Assembly: GCF_900005615.1 (NCBI RefSeq)
Contig: NZ_LN832559.1
Coordinates: 960,837-1,024,836, forward strand
Length of the DNA: 64,000 nucleotides
Reading direction: 5' to 3'
Source: Paracoccus aminovorans
GTDB taxonomy: Bacteria > Pseudomonadota > Alphaproteobacteria > Rhodobacterales > Rhodobacteraceae
The notes under the pieces were generated by a model that saw nothing but the letters and a program-made list of their open reading frames with translations, searched no databases and was not told where the DNA came from. The first letter of the stretch is position 1. Every line of letters begins with the position of its first letter. Positions 35,091 to 44,849 of this stretch are shown here, in pieces. The position numbers and the translations under genes are program-made.

Positions 35091-36244
35091 CCAGCCGGGC
35101 CGGCCCCGACCCGCTGCCCGATCCCGAGGTGGAGGCCGGCAGCGGTTTCGTCCCGGCCGAGGTCGGGCCGAACTGGTCGGCGCTGCCGCTGCCCGCGCTG
35201 ATCCTGGACGCCGAGGGACGCATCGCCGCGATCAACGACCTGGCCGAGGCGTTCCTGAACATCTCGCGCCGCTCGTCGCTGGGCCAGGCGCTGGAAGGGG
35301 CCGAGATGCGCAAGCGGCTGCGCATCGTGCCGACGCTGGGCGGGGTCCTGGAGCGCATGCGCGCGGGGCACGAGGCGCTGAACCGCGCCGGGGTGCGCTT
35401 CGAGATCGGCGACCGCTCGGGCGGGCATATCGATCGCATCGCCAGCGTCCATGCCGGCCGCGCCCCCAGCCCCGAGGGCGGCACCGTCATCCTGCTGGCG
35501 CCGGCCGACGGCACCGGCAGGCTGGGGCAGGGGCAGGCGGCGCGCTCGGCCGCGCGCTCGGCCATCGGCATGGCCGAGATGCTGGCGCATGAGATCAAGA
35601 ACCCGCTGGCCGGCATCCGCGGCGCCGCGCAGCTGATCGGCATGAACCTGACGGCCGAGGACCGCGATCTCGCCGACCTGATCGTGGCGGAATCGCGCCG
35701 CATCGTCGAATTGCTGGAGCAGGTCGAGCGTTTCGGCGACACCTCGGCGCCGCGGCTGGCGGCGGTCAACGTGCACGACGTGCTGGAGCGGGTGCGCCGC
35801 CTGGCCGCGGTCGGCTTTGGCAAGGGGCTGCGCCTTCTGCCCGATTACGACCCGTCGCTGCCGCCGGCGCTGGCCGATGCCGACCAGCTGGTGCAGGTCT
35901 GCCTGAACCTGGTCAAGAACGCCGCCGAGGCCATCGGCCGGTCGGGACAGGGCGGCATCATCCGCATCCGCAGCTTCTACGACGGCACCCTGCGCCTGGC
36001 GCCGACCGAGGCCGAGCCGCAGGGCCGCAGCCTGCCCTTGCAGGTCGAGATCGAGGACGACGGCCCCGGCATCCCGGACACGCTGATCGCCGAGGTCTTC
36101 GAGCCCTTCGTCTCGGGGCGCGAGAACGGCACCGGCCTGGGGCTGGCGCTGGTTTCCAAGATCGTGGCCGACCACGGCGCCTGGATCGCGCTCGACTCGC
36201 GCCCCGGCCGCACCGTTTTCCGCATTTCATTGCCCAAAGCCTGA
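35087..36244 (+). CDS. ntrB: Nitrogen regulation sensor kinase NtrB
   Basis: 385 residues from the ATG at 35087 (ATGA overlap with dusB). An N-terminal PAS domain (LPALILDAEGRIAAINDLAE), the phospho-acceptor H-box AHEIKNPLAGIRGAAQLI and an ATPase domain with NLVKNAAEAI and GTGLGLALVSKIV. No membrane helix, so it is a cytosolic sensor, by family controlled by PII proteins, that phosphorylates or dephosphorylates NtrC. Confidence 0.95.
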   Translation: MTSRAGPDPLPDPEVEAGSGFVPAEVGPNWSALPLPALILDAEGRIAAINDLAEAFLNISRRSSLGQALEGAEMRKRLRIVPTLGGVLERMRAGHEALNRAGVRFEIGDRSGGHIDRIASVHAGRAPSPEGGTVILLAPADGTGRLGQGQAARSAARSAIGMAEMLAHEIKNPLAGIRGAAQLIGMNLTAEDRDLADLIVAESRRIVELLEQVERFGDTSAPRLAAVNVHDVLERVRRLAAVGFGKGLRLLPDYDPSLPPALADADQLVQVCLNLVKNAAEAIGRSGQGGIIRIRSFYDGTLRLAPTEAEPQGRSLPLQVEIEDDGPGIPDTLIAEVFEPFVSGRENGTGLGLALVSKIVADHGAWIALDSRPGRTVFRISLPKA

Positions 36245-36252
36245 GGTTTTCC

Positions 36253-37707
36253 ATGGACGGCACCGTTCTGATCGCCGACGACGACCGCACCATCCGCACC
36301 GTGCTGACCCAGGCCCTGACCCGCGCCGGCTGCCGGGTCCATGCCACCGGCGCGCTGGCGCAGCTGCAGCGCTGGGTCGAGGAGGGGCGGGGCGATCTGG
36401 TCATCACCGACGTGATCATGCCCGACGGCAACGGCATCGACCTGATCCCGGCGATCCGCAAGGCCCGGCCCGACCTGCCGGTGATCGTGATCTCGGCCCA
36501 GAACACCATCGTCACCGCGATCCGGGCCACCGAGGCGGCGGCCTTCGACTATCTGCCCAAGCCCTTCGACCTGCCCGACCTGATGACGCGGGCCGGGCAG
36601 GCGCTGTCGCGGCGGGTGCGCAAGTCGGACCCGGCGCCGGCGCCCGCCATCACCTCGCCTGAAAGCGCGGCCGATCCGGCGCTGCCGCTGATCGGCCATG
36701 CGCCGGCGATGCAGAACCTGTTCCGCATGGTCGCCCGGGTGCTGAACGCCGACCTGCCGGTGATGATCGCGGGCGAGGCGGGGGCGGGCAAGACCGTGGT
36801 CGCGCGCTCGTTCCACGACCTCTCGGACCGGCGGGCGGCGGGTTTCGTGGTGCTGACCTCGGCCGATCTTTCCGAAGAGGCGATCCACCGCGCCGGCGAG
36901 CGCGCCCAGGGCGGCACGCTGCTGATCGAGGACCCCGCCGGCTTCGACGCCGCCGCCCAGGCCCGGCTGATCGGCATGATCGAGGCCTGGGAGATCGGGC
37001 CCGGCCGCCATCAGATGCCGCGGCTGGTCGCCACCACCGGCCCCGACCCGCAGGCCGAGGTGCAGGCGGGGCGGCTGCGCGCCGACCTTTACTATCGCCT
37101 GGCCGGGGTCACGGTCACGGTGCCGCCGCTGCGGGCGCGGGTGGACGACATCCCGCCGCTGGCACGCCACCTGCTGGCGCGCGCCGCCGCCCAGGGCCTG
37201 CCGCAGCGCAGCCTGTCGGATGCCGCGACCGCGCTGATCCGCGCCTGGCCGTTTCCGGGCAACGTGCGCGAGCTGGAAAACCTGATGCGCCGGCTGGCGC
37301 TGACCGCCGCCGGTCCCCAGATCACCGAGGACGAGGCCCGCGCCGCCCTGGCCGAATCCGCGCCCCAGGCTGCGCCAGCCCCCGCCGCGCAGGCCCGCCC
37401 GCAGCCCGGCGCCGCCCCCGGCGGGCACGCACCCGCGCTGGTCGAGCCCGCGAACATGCGGCTGGCGCAATCGGTGGAAATGCATCTGCAGCGCTATTTC
37501 GACCTGCATGGCGACGACCTGCCGCCGCCCGGCCTCTACGACCGCATCCTGCGCGAGATCGAGAAGCCGCTGCTGGAAATCGCGCTGGACGCCACCGGCG
37601 GCAATCAGCTGAGATGTGCCGATCTGCTGGGCATCAACCGCAATACGCTGCGCAAGAAACTGACCGAGCTGAATATCGAAGTGACAAGACGCCGCAAGCT
37701 GATGTAA
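36253..37707 (+). CDS. ntrC: Nitrogen regulator NtrC, Rhodobacter type lacking the GAFTGA loop
   Basis: 484 residues. Receiver domain with phospho-Asp53 (VITDVIMPDGNG) and Lys102 (LPKPF). The AAA+ domain has a Walker A GEAGAGKT (174-181), but the segment between LTSADLSEEAI and GGTLLIED is about 25-30 residues shorter than in sigma54 activators and has no ESELFGH or GAFTGA. Walker B is LLIED rather than LFLDE. A Fis-type helix-turn-helix ends the protein (NQLRCADLLGINRNTLRKKL). R. capsulatus NtrC, which has the same deletion, activates sigma70 holoenzyme, so this one should too. Confidence 0.95.
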   Translation: MDGTVLIADDDRTIRTVLTQALTRAGCRVHATGALAQLQRWVEEGRGDLVITDVIMPDGNGIDLIPAIRKARPDLPVIVISAQNTIVTAIRATEAAAFDYLPKPFDLPDLMTRAGQALSRRVRKSDPAPAPAITSPESAADPALPLIGHAPAMQNLFRMVARVLNADLPVMIAGEAGAGKTVVARSFHDLSDRRAAGFVVLTSADLSEEAIHRAGERAQGGTLLIEDPAGFDAAAQARLIGMIEAWEIGPGRHQMPRLVATTGPDPQAEVQAGRLRADLYYRLAGVTVTVPPLRARVDDIPPLARHLLARAAAQGLPQRSLSDAATALIRAWPFPGNVRELENLMRRLALTAAGPQITEDEARAALAESAPQAAPAPAAQARPQPGAAPGGHAPALVEPANMRLAQSVEMHLQRYFDLHGDDLPPPGLYDRILREIEKPLLEIALDATGGNQLRCADLLGINRNTLRKKLTELNIEVTRRRKLM

Positions 37708-37788
37708 AACGGCCACAGATGGCCGCGCGTTCGTCGCTGAACGGCCACAGCAAGGCCGCGAAACAGCGGCGAGGCGAAGGCGGGCACA

Positions 37789-40047
37789 GTGGCAGGCACA
37801 TTGTCCAGACACACATGGGAGCGCGTCGCGCATTTGCGGCGCCTGCGTTGGTATCGCAATGCCGCGACGCTGGGGCTGGCGCTGCTGGGCCCGGCGCTGG
37901 CGGCGCTGACCTTCGCGGTGATGGGGCCGTTTTCCCATGTCATGCCCGGCGGCACGGCGCTGCGGCTGGTGCTGCTGGCGGACCTAATCTACCTGATCGT
38001 GCTGACCGGGCTGGTCGTGGCGCGCATGGCCCGGATCGTGGCGGCGCGGCGGCAGTCGGCGGCGGGCTCGCGGCTGCACATGCGGCTGGTGGGCGTCTTC
38101 GCCACCATCGCGCTGGTGCCCACGGTGCTGGTGGCGCTGTTCGCGGGCCTGACGGTGAACATCGGGCTTGAGGGCTGGTTCTCGAACCGGGTGCAACAGG
38201 TGGTCTCGACCTCGCTCTCGGCGGCCGAGGCCTATCAGGAGGAACACCGCCGCGACCTGACCAACGACGCGCGGCTGCTGGCCGGGGCGCTGACCCAGGC
38301 GGCGCGGCAGAACCCGCGGCTGGACGACGGCGACCTGCGGTCGCTGCTGGGCCAGGGCCAGGCGCTGATCCAGCGCGGCTTGCGCGAGGCCTATATCATC
38401 GACGGCCGTGGCAATATCCGCGCCCGGGGCGAACGCAGCTATCAGTTCTGGTACGAACAGCCCAGCCTGGCCCAGTTCGACGAGGCGGCGACCCGCGGGC
38501 TGGCGCTGATCGAGGACTGGCAGAACAACGAGTTCCGCGCGCTGGTGCCGCTGACGCCGCTCGCCGACCGCTACCTTTACGTCACCCGCGACGTGGACGG
38601 CAGCCTGCTGGGCCTGCTGGACGATACCCGCCAGACCGTGGGCGAATACCAGCGGCTGGAACAGGAACGCGGGCGGGTGCTGTTCGAGTTCTCGCTGCTC
38701 TACCTGGGCTTCGCGCTCTTGCTGGTGGCGGCGGCGATGTGGCTGGGACTGTGGTTCGCCGACCGGCTGTCGCGGCCGATCGGCCGGCTGGCCGAGGCGT
38801 CCGAGCAGGTGGGCGAGGGCAATCTGGACTTCCAGATCCCCGCCCCCGACACCGGCGACGAGATCCAGACCCTGGGCGAAAGCTTCAACCGCATGACCCG
38901 GCAGCTGAAGCAGCAGCGTCAGGAGCTTGTCGAAAGCTATCGCGCCGCCGACGACCAGCGCCGGCTGTTCGATTCGGTGCTGTCCTCGGTCACCGCCGGG
39001 GTGATCGGCCTGGATGCGGCGGGCGAGATCGACTTCCTGAACCGGTCGGCCGCGCGGCTTCTCGGGCTGGATCCGGCCACGGCGCACGACCGGCTGCTGT
39101 CCGAGGCGGCGCCGGAATTCGCGCCGCTGTTCGACAAGCTGGCGCAATCGGTGAACGAATCGGTTCAGGACGAGATCCGCCTGACCCGCGAGGGCCGCGT
39201 CGAAAGCCTGCTGGTGCGCATGGCGATCCGGCGCGGCGCCGCCGGAGGGCTGGAAGGCTATGTGGTGGCGCTGGACGACGTGACCGATCTCGTCTCGGCG
39301 CAGCGCATGGCGGCCTGGGGCGACGTCGCCCGCCGCGTCGCGCATGAGATCAAGAACCCGCTGACCCCGATCCAGCTGTCGGCCGAGCGGCTGAAGCGCA
39401 AATTCGCCCCCGTCGCCGGCGACGAGGCCGAGGCGCTGGAGCAACTGACCGGCGTCATCATCCGCCAGACCAACGACCTGCGCCGGATCGTGGACGAGTT
39501 CAGCCGCTTCGCCCGCATGCCCGAGCCGGACCGCAAGGAAACCGACATCGGGAAACTCTTGCGCGATGCCGAGCTGATGCAGCGCGACGCGCTGCAGGGC
39601 GCGCTGGTCTCGGACATCCCCGACGCGCCGGTGATCGTCGATGCCGATGCCGGGATGATGCGGCAGGTGTTCACCAACCTCTTGAAGAACGCGGGCGAGG
39701 CGCTGGACGAGCTGCGCGCCGACCCGCCCCCGGGCTGGACGCCCGAGGTTCGGGTCACGCTGCGCGTCGCCCCCGATGCGGTGACCATCCGCATCGCCGA
39801 CAACGGTCCCGGCCTGCCCCAGGACCGCACCCGGCTCTTCGAGCCCTATGTCACGATGAAGCCCGGCGGCACCGGCCTGGGCCTGCCCATCGTCAAGAAG
39901 ATCGTCGAGGAACACGGCGGCAGCCTGTCCCTGAACGACGCCCCCGAAGGACGCGGCGCCATGGCCGAGATCCGTCTGCCGCGCGAGCGCCAGCCGGTCC
40001 GCCTGTCCGCGCGCCGCCACAAACACGAGCAGGAAACGATAAAATGA
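37789..40047 (+). CDS. ntrY: Membrane sensor kinase NtrY
   Basis: 752 residues from a GTG at 37789. Several N-terminal membrane helices flank a periplasmic region. A HAMP segment follows the last helix (RLSRPIGRLAEASEQVGEGNL), then a PAS domain (SSVTAGVIGLDAAGEIDFLN), H-box AHEIKNPLTPIQLSAERLK and an ATPase domain (NLLKNAGEAL, GTGLGLPIVKKIV). By family it phosphorylates NtrX in response to nitrogen, oxygen or redox cues. The 81-bp gap after ntrC contains the 10-mer ACGGCCACAG twice, 31 bp apart. Confidence 0.95.
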   Translation: MAGTLSRHTWERVAHLRRLRWYRNAATLGLALLGPALAALTFAVMGPFSHVMPGGTALRLVLLADLIYLIVLTGLVVARMARIVAARRQSAAGSRLHMRLVGVFATIALVPTVLVALFAGLTVNIGLEGWFSNRVQQVVSTSLSAAEAYQEEHRRDLTNDARLLAGALTQAARQNPRLDDGDLRSLLGQGQALIQRGLREAYIIDGRGNIRARGERSYQFWYEQPSLAQFDEAATRGLALIEDWQNNEFRALVPLTPLADRYLYVTRDVDGSLLGLLDDTRQTVGEYQRLEQERGRVLFEFSLLYLGFALLLVAAAMWLGLWFADRLSRPIGRLAEASEQVGEGNLDFQIPAPDTGDEIQTLGESFNRMTRQLKQQRQELVESYRAADDQRRLFDSVLSSVTAGVIGLDAAGEIDFLNRSAARLLGLDPATAHDRLLSEAAPEFAPLFDKLAQSVNESVQDEIRLTREGRVESLLVRMAIRRGAAGGLEGYVVALDDVTDLVSAQRMAAWGDVARRVAHEIKNPLTPIQLSAERLKRKFAPVAGDEAEALEQLTGVIIRQTNDLRRIVDEFSRFARMPEPDRKETDIGKLLRDAELMQRDALQGALVSDIPDAPVIVDADAGMMRQVFTNLLKNAGEALDELRADPPPGWTPEVRVTLRVAPDAVTIRIADNGPGLPQDRTRLFEPYVTMKPGGTGLGLPIVKKIVEEHGGSLSLNDAPEGRGAMAEIRLPRERQPVRLSARRHKHEQETIK

Positions 40048-41432
40048 GCGATATTCTGATTGTCGACGACGAGCGGGACATCCGCGAACTGATTTCCGAC
40101 ATCCTGCGCGACGAAGGCTTCTCGACCCGCCTCGCCGCCAATTCCGACCAGGCGATGGCCGAGATGAACACGGCCGAACCGACGCTGATGATCCTCGACA
40201 TCTGGCTGAAGGACAGCAAGATGGACGGGATCGACATCCTCAAGCAGGTCAAGCGCAACAATCCGGACGTGCCCGTGGTCATCATCTCGGGCCACGGCAA
40301 TATCGAGATCGCGGTGGCGGCGATCAAGCAGGGCGCCTACGACTTCATCGAGAAGCCCTTCAACATCGACCAGCTGCTGGTGGTGATCCGCCGGGCGATG
40401 GAAACGGCGCGGCTGCGGCGCGAGAACTCGACCCTCAAGCGGGGCGAGGCGCGCGGGGGCGAGATGCTGGGCAATTCCGCGCCCTTCCGCCGGCTGCGCG
40501 AACAGCTCGACAAGGTGGCGAAATCGAACGGCCGGGTGATGCTGACCGGCGAGCCCGGCGCGGGCAAGGAAATCGCCGCCCGCTACGTCCACGCCCAAAG
40601 CCCGCGCGCGCGCGAACCCTTCATCACCGTGCCCTGCGCCACCATCGAGCCCGACCACCTGGAAGAGGTGCTCTTCGGCCGCGAGACCACCGAGCGCGGC
40701 ATCGAGCCGGGGCTCTTGGAACAGGCCCATGGCGGGGTGATCTATTTCGACGAGGTGGCGGACATGCCGCTGGGCACCCAGCCCAAGATCCTGCGGGTGC
40801 TGACCGAGCAGCAGTTCCAGCGTTCGGGCGGCACCGACAAGGTGCGGGTCGACCTGCGGGTGATCTCCTCGACCAACCGCGATCTCGCGGCGGAAATCGC
40901 CGCCGGCCGCTTCCGCCAGGAACTCTACGACCGGCTGAACGTGGTCCCGGTGGCCGTGCCCTCGCTGGCCGAACGCCGCGACGACATCCCGATGCTGGCC
41001 GGCCATTTCATCGAGATCTTCCATGCCACCCAAGGCCTGCCGCAACGCATCCTGCCCGAGGAAACCTGCGCGGCGCTGCAGGCGATGAACTGGCCGGGCA
41101 ACATCCGCCAGCTGCGCAACGTGATCGAGCGGGTGCTGATCCTGGGCGACGGCACCGGACCCATCCTGCCCTCGGAACTGGAAACCCAGAACGGCGGCGC
41201 CAGCACCGGCGAGGCCCTGGCGCTGGGTCCGCAGATCACCAGCCTGGCACTGCGCGAGGCGCGCGAACTCTTCGAGCGGGAATACCTGCTGGCGCAGATC
41301 AACCGCTTCGGCGGCAACATCAGCCGCACGGCGCAATTCGTCGGCATGGAACGCTCGGCGCTGCATCGCAAGCTGAAGTCGCTGGGCGTGGTCGGCGGCA
41401 TGCGCGTCGAGGAAGAGATGATGGGGAAATGA
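40044..41432 (+). CDS. ntrX: Response regulator NtrX
   Basis: 462 residues, ATG overlapping the ntrY stop. Receiver domain with Asp52 (MILDIWLKDSKMDGID) and KPF at 103-105. AAA+ domain with Walker A-like GEPGAGKE (168-175; Glu where Thr/Ser is usual) and Walker B VIYFDE. The region EEVLFGRETTERGIEPGLLE has no GAFTGA, as reported for other alphaproteobacterial NtrX. The Fis-type helix-turn-helix at the C-terminus is complete. A 21-bp dispersed element starts about 24 bp after the stop. Confidence 0.95.
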   Translation: MSDILIVDDERDIRELISDILRDEGFSTRLAANSDQAMAEMNTAEPTLMILDIWLKDSKMDGIDILKQVKRNNPDVPVVIISGHGNIEIAVAAIKQGAYDFIEKPFNIDQLLVVIRRAMETARLRRENSTLKRGEARGGEMLGNSAPFRRLREQLDKVAKSNGRVMLTGEPGAGKEIAARYVHAQSPRAREPFITVPCATIEPDHLEEVLFGRETTERGIEPGLLEQAHGGVIYFDEVADMPLGTQPKILRVLTEQQFQRSGGTDKVRVDLRVISSTNRDLAAEIAAGRFRQELYDRLNVVPVAVPSLAERRDDIPMLAGHFIEIFHATQGLPQRILPEETCAALQAMNWPGNIRQLRNVIERVLILGDGTGPILPSELETQNGGASTGEALALGPQITSLALREARELFEREYLLAQINRFGGNISRTAQFVGMERSALHRKLKSLGVVGGMRVEEEMMGK

Positions 41433-41450
41433 TCGCCTGAGCTGCGGTGC

Positions 41451-41476
41451 CGCATGAGTATTTGAAGAACGAAGAA
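41451..41476 (-). repeat. Dispersed element, copy 2: left arm of perfect 26-bp inverted repeat
   Basis: On the plus strand CGCATGAGTATTTGAAGAAC continues with GAAGAA. It is the exact reverse complement of 41629-41654. The 21-bp core is 41456-41476. It lies just after the ntrX stop. Confidence 0.85.
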
Positions 41477-41628
41477 ACGCGCGGGTTGCGCCCCGGCCAA
41501 CCCCGCTGTTCAGGCGGGACAGGTTGTCGCCAAATGACCGGGGCGGCTTCTCCGTTCACGGTCATCGGCTCTCCAGCCTGTACCGTGCGTTGATTCTGGC
41601 ATGGAAAGATTAAGCGCAGCCTAACGGC
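41477..41628. other. 152-bp segment enclosed by the inverted repeat
   Basis: Part of the 333-bp gap between ntrX and trkA. Contains no supported gene. The two 26-bp arms flanking it could pair in RNA or mark the ends of a small non-autonomous element; no target-site duplication was found by eye. Confidence 0.4.
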
Positions 41629-41654
41629 TTCTTCGTTCTTCAAATACTCATGCG
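41629..41654 (+). repeat. Dispersed element, copy 3: right arm of perfect 26-bp inverted repeat
   Basis: TTCTTCGTTCTTCAAATACT continues CATGCG. Exact reverse complement of 41451-41476; the core is 41629-41649. Confidence 0.85.
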
Positions 41655-41765
41655 ACGGTTCGAGGGGCGCGGCGGCCCGGGTTCCGGCGCGGCGCTTTCG
41701 CTGTTTCGGGCATGCGCGGTCCACGCTAGGATGATGCGTCGCGAGGCGCATCAACCGAGGTCGGA

Positions 41766-43142
41766 ATGAAGATCATCATCTGCGGGGCGGGGCAGGTCGG
41801 CTGGCATATCGCCCGCCATCTCTCGGGCGAGCGCAACGATGTCACCATCATCGACACCAACGCCGAGTTGATCCGCCGCGCCACCGATGCGCTGGACGTG
41901 CAGGGCGTGACCGGCTTCGCCAGCCATCCCGACGTCTTGGACCGCGCCGGCGCCCGCGACGCCGACCTGATCATCGCCGCCACCCATTCCGACGAGGTGA
42001 ACATGGTCACCTGCCAGGTCGCGCATTCCGTCTTCCAGGTGCCGAGGAAGATCGCACGGCTGCGCGCCCCTGCCTATCTGGACGCGATCTGGTCCGATCT
42101 CTACCGCACCGACCATCTGCCGATCGACGTGGTGATCAGCCCCGAGCGCGAGGTGGCCCGGGCGGCGATCCAGCGGTTGTCCGCGCCTTCGACCTTCGAT
42201 GCCGAGACCTTCCTGGAAGGGCGGCTGCATCTGCTGGGCATCCTGCTAGATCCCGACAGCCCGGTGCTGAACACGCCCCTGCGGCAGCTGAACGAGATGT
42301 TCACCAGCCTCAGCGCCATCGTGGCCGGGGTGCGGCGCGGCGGACGACTGTTCGCCCCCGAGCCGGGCGACCAGCTGTTCGAGGGCGACCAGGTCTATGT
42401 CTTCACCCGCACCGAGGACGTGCCGCGCACGCTGGAGATCTTCGGCAAGCCCGCCGCCAAGCAGGAAAGCGTCGTCATCATCGGCGCCGGCCATGTCGGC
42501 TTGGCCGTGGCCCAGGCGCTGGAGGCCCGTGCCGAGCGGGTGCGGGTCAAGCTGATCGAGCGCAGCCGCGCCCGGGCCGAGGATGCCGCCGACGCGCTGA
42601 ACCGCACCATCGTGCTGAACGGCGACGGGCTTTCGGCGGAACTGCTGGAAGAGGCCGCGGTGCCGCGCGCCGATGCGGTGCTGGCGATCACCGACGACGA
42701 CAAGACCAATATCTTGGCCGCCGTGCGCGCCAAGCAGGCGGGCGCCAAGCTGGCGATCTCGCTGGTGAACGACCCGACGCTGATGTCGCTGATGGAGCCG
42801 CTGGACATCGACGCCTTCATCAACCCGCGCGCCAGCACGGTCTCGACCATCCTGCGCCACATTCGGCACGGGCGGGTGCGCGACATCTATTCCATCGGCG
42901 ATGCCGAGGCCGAGGTGATCGAGGCGCAGGTGCTTTCGACCTCGCCCATCGCGGGACGGCTCCTGCGCGACATCGAGTTCCCCGAGGGCGCGCTGGTGGG
43001 TGCGGTGCAGAAGGCCGGCCGCGTGGTCAAGCCCATCGGCGACCTGCGCATCGAAGAGGGCGACCTGGTGGTGATCTTTGCCCTGACGTCCGACGTTCCC
43101 GAGGTCGAGCGCCTGCTTCAGGTCTCGATCGATTTCTTCTGA
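41766..43142 (+). CDS. trkA: Trk system potassium transporter TrkA
   Basis: 458 residues, two RCK/TrkA-N NAD-binding halves: KIIICGAGQVGWHIARHLSG at the N-terminus and VVIIGAGHVGLAVAQALEA near residue 235, each followed by a TrkA-C segment. It gates the TrkH potassium channel from the cytoplasmic face in response to nucleotides. GAGG precedes the ATG. It forms an operon with trkH, 8 bp apart. Confidence 0.95.
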   Translation: MKIIICGAGQVGWHIARHLSGERNDVTIIDTNAELIRRATDALDVQGVTGFASHPDVLDRAGARDADLIIAATHSDEVNMVTCQVAHSVFQVPRKIARLRAPAYLDAIWSDLYRTDHLPIDVVISPEREVARAAIQRLSAPSTFDAETFLEGRLHLLGILLDPDSPVLNTPLRQLNEMFTSLSAIVAGVRRGGRLFAPEPGDQLFEGDQVYVFTRTEDVPRTLEIFGKPAAKQESVVIIGAGHVGLAVAQALEARAERVRVKLIERSRARAEDAADALNRTIVLNGDGLSAELLEEAAVPRADAVLAITDDDKTNILAAVRAKQAGAKLAISLVNDPTLMSLMEPLDIDAFINPRASTVSTILRHIRHGRVRDIYSIGDAEAEVIEAQVLSTSPIAGRLLRDIEFPEGALVGAVQKAGRVVKPIGDLRIEEGDLVVIFALTSDVPEVERLLQVSIDFF

Positions 43143-43150
43143 GGCCGGGC

Positions 43151-44773
43151 ATGGCGATCCTGCTGCGCCTGCCGCTGATGGTGATCCTGGCCGGAATCGG
43201 CGGGGCGGCGATGATCCTGCCCGGGCTTTACGCCCATGCCACCGACCAGCACAGGATCGGCGCCATCTTCCTGGGCTGCGCCGGGCTTACCGTGCTGCTC
43301 TCGGCCGTCCTGGGGCTGGCCACGGCCGAACGGCCGGCCGGCCCGCAGGCGCGCAGCGTGCTCTTGACCATGCTGGGCACCATGGCGCTGCTGCCGGCGG
43401 CGCTGGCGGTGCCCTTTGCGCTGGCGCTGCCCGACACCGGCTTTTTCAACGCCTGGTGGGAGATGATCTCTTGCCTGACCACCACCGGGGCCTCGCTCTA
43501 TGCCGCCGACCTGCTGCCGGCGCCCCTGCATCTGTGGCGGGCGCTGGTCGGCTGGATGGGCGGGCTGTTCATGCTGGTCGCCGCGGTGGCGCTGCTCGCG
43601 CCGCTGCGGGTCGGCGGGTTCGAGATCCTGTCCTCGCCCTATGGCCGCAGCGAGCGGTTCGAGCGGCTGCCGCGCTCGGCCGAATCGGCGCCGGTGGTGA
43701 CGCATCTGTCGGCGCCGGCCTTCCAGACCGAGCTGGTCGATCCGGTGCATCGGGTGATCCGCGCCGCGCGGGCGGTATTTCCGCTTTATGCCGGGTTGAC
43801 GCTGGCGATGTGGATGCTGCTCTTGATGCTGGGCGAAAACGGGCTCGTCGCGCTGACCCGGGCGCTGGGCACGCTGTCGACCAGCGGCATCAGCCCTGTG
43901 GCCGGCGCGGCGGGACAGGGCAGCGGCATCGCCGGCGAGGCGGTGATCTTTCTGTTCCTGATCCCGGCCTTGTCGCGGCGGTTCTGGCCCGGGGGCGGCG
44001 AATTGTCCGTCAGCGACAGCTGGCAGGGCGATCCCGAGCTGCAGATGGCGGCGGGGGTGGTGCTGCTGGTCTCGGCCATGCTGTTCGTGCGGCATTTCGT
44101 CGGGGCCATCGACGTGGCCCCCGCGGGCGCCAAGGGCGTGTTCGAGACGCTGGACAGCGCCGCCTCGGCCGCCTGGGGCGGTATCTTCAACGGGCTGAGC
44201 TATCTGACCACGACCGGCTGGAACTCGGTCGAATGGCAGGGCGCGCGCAGCTGGTCGGGGCTCAGTTCGCCCGGGCTGATGCTGGCGGGGCTGGCCATGA
44301 TGGGCGGCGGCGTCGCCACCACCGCCGGCGGGGTCAAGCTCCTGCGCGTCTATGCGCTGGCGCGGCATTCCGAGCGCGAGCTGGAACGGATCGTACATCC
44401 CAGCTCGGTCGGCGGCGGCGGGCTGATGGCGCGGCGGCTGCGGCGCGAGGGCGCCTATCTGGCCTTCATCTTCTTCATGCTCTTCGCCAGTTCGATCGCG
44501 GTCACGGTCATGCTGATCTCGCTGCAGCAGATCGAGTTCGACAGCGCCACCATCCTCTCGATCTCGGCGCTGACCAACACCGGCCCCCTGGCCGGCGCGA
44601 TTCCGCTGAGCCCGACCTTCCAGGGTTCGGCCGGGATGGCCGGCGCGCCCTGGGAGGGCTGGGCCGGCCTGCCCGCGATGACCAAGGCGGTGCTGGCCGG
44701 GGCGATGATCGTCGGCCGGCTCGAAACCCTGGCGATCCTGGCGCTGTTCTCGCCGGAATACTGGCGCCGCTGA
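43151..44773 (+). CDS. trkH: Potassium uptake protein TrkH
   Basis: 540 residues, about ten to twelve membrane helices in the TrkH/KtrB superfamily. Selectivity-filter-like segments are SCLTTTGASLY, GTLSTSGISPV, LSYLTTTGWNSVE and SALTNTGPLAG, each with the critical Gly. It carries K+ through the inner membrane with TrkA. It directly precedes hfq, with 76 bp between them. Confidence 0.95.
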   Translation: MAILLRLPLMVILAGIGGAAMILPGLYAHATDQHRIGAIFLGCAGLTVLLSAVLGLATAERPAGPQARSVLLTMLGTMALLPAALAVPFALALPDTGFFNAWWEMISCLTTTGASLYAADLLPAPLHLWRALVGWMGGLFMLVAAVALLAPLRVGGFEILSSPYGRSERFERLPRSAESAPVVTHLSAPAFQTELVDPVHRVIRAARAVFPLYAGLTLAMWMLLLMLGENGLVALTRALGTLSTSGISPVAGAAGQGSGIAGEAVIFLFLIPALSRRFWPGGGELSVSDSWQGDPELQMAAGVVLLVSAMLFVRHFVGAIDVAPAGAKGVFETLDSAASAAWGGIFNGLSYLTTTGWNSVEWQGARSWSGLSSPGLMLAGLAMMGGGVATTAGGVKLLRVYALARHSERELERIVHPSSVGGGGLMARRLRREGAYLAFIFFMLFASSIAVTVMLISLQQIEFDSATILSISALTNTGPLAGAIPLSPTFQGSAGMAGAPWEGWAGLPAMTKAVLAGAMIVGRLETLAILALFSPEYWRR

Positions 44774-44849
44774 TTCCGATCACACGCTTGCAAGCGCCCG
44801 GCGCCTCGCCTAAGTCTTGAAAACCAGCGATAAGAACAAGGTGCATCGA

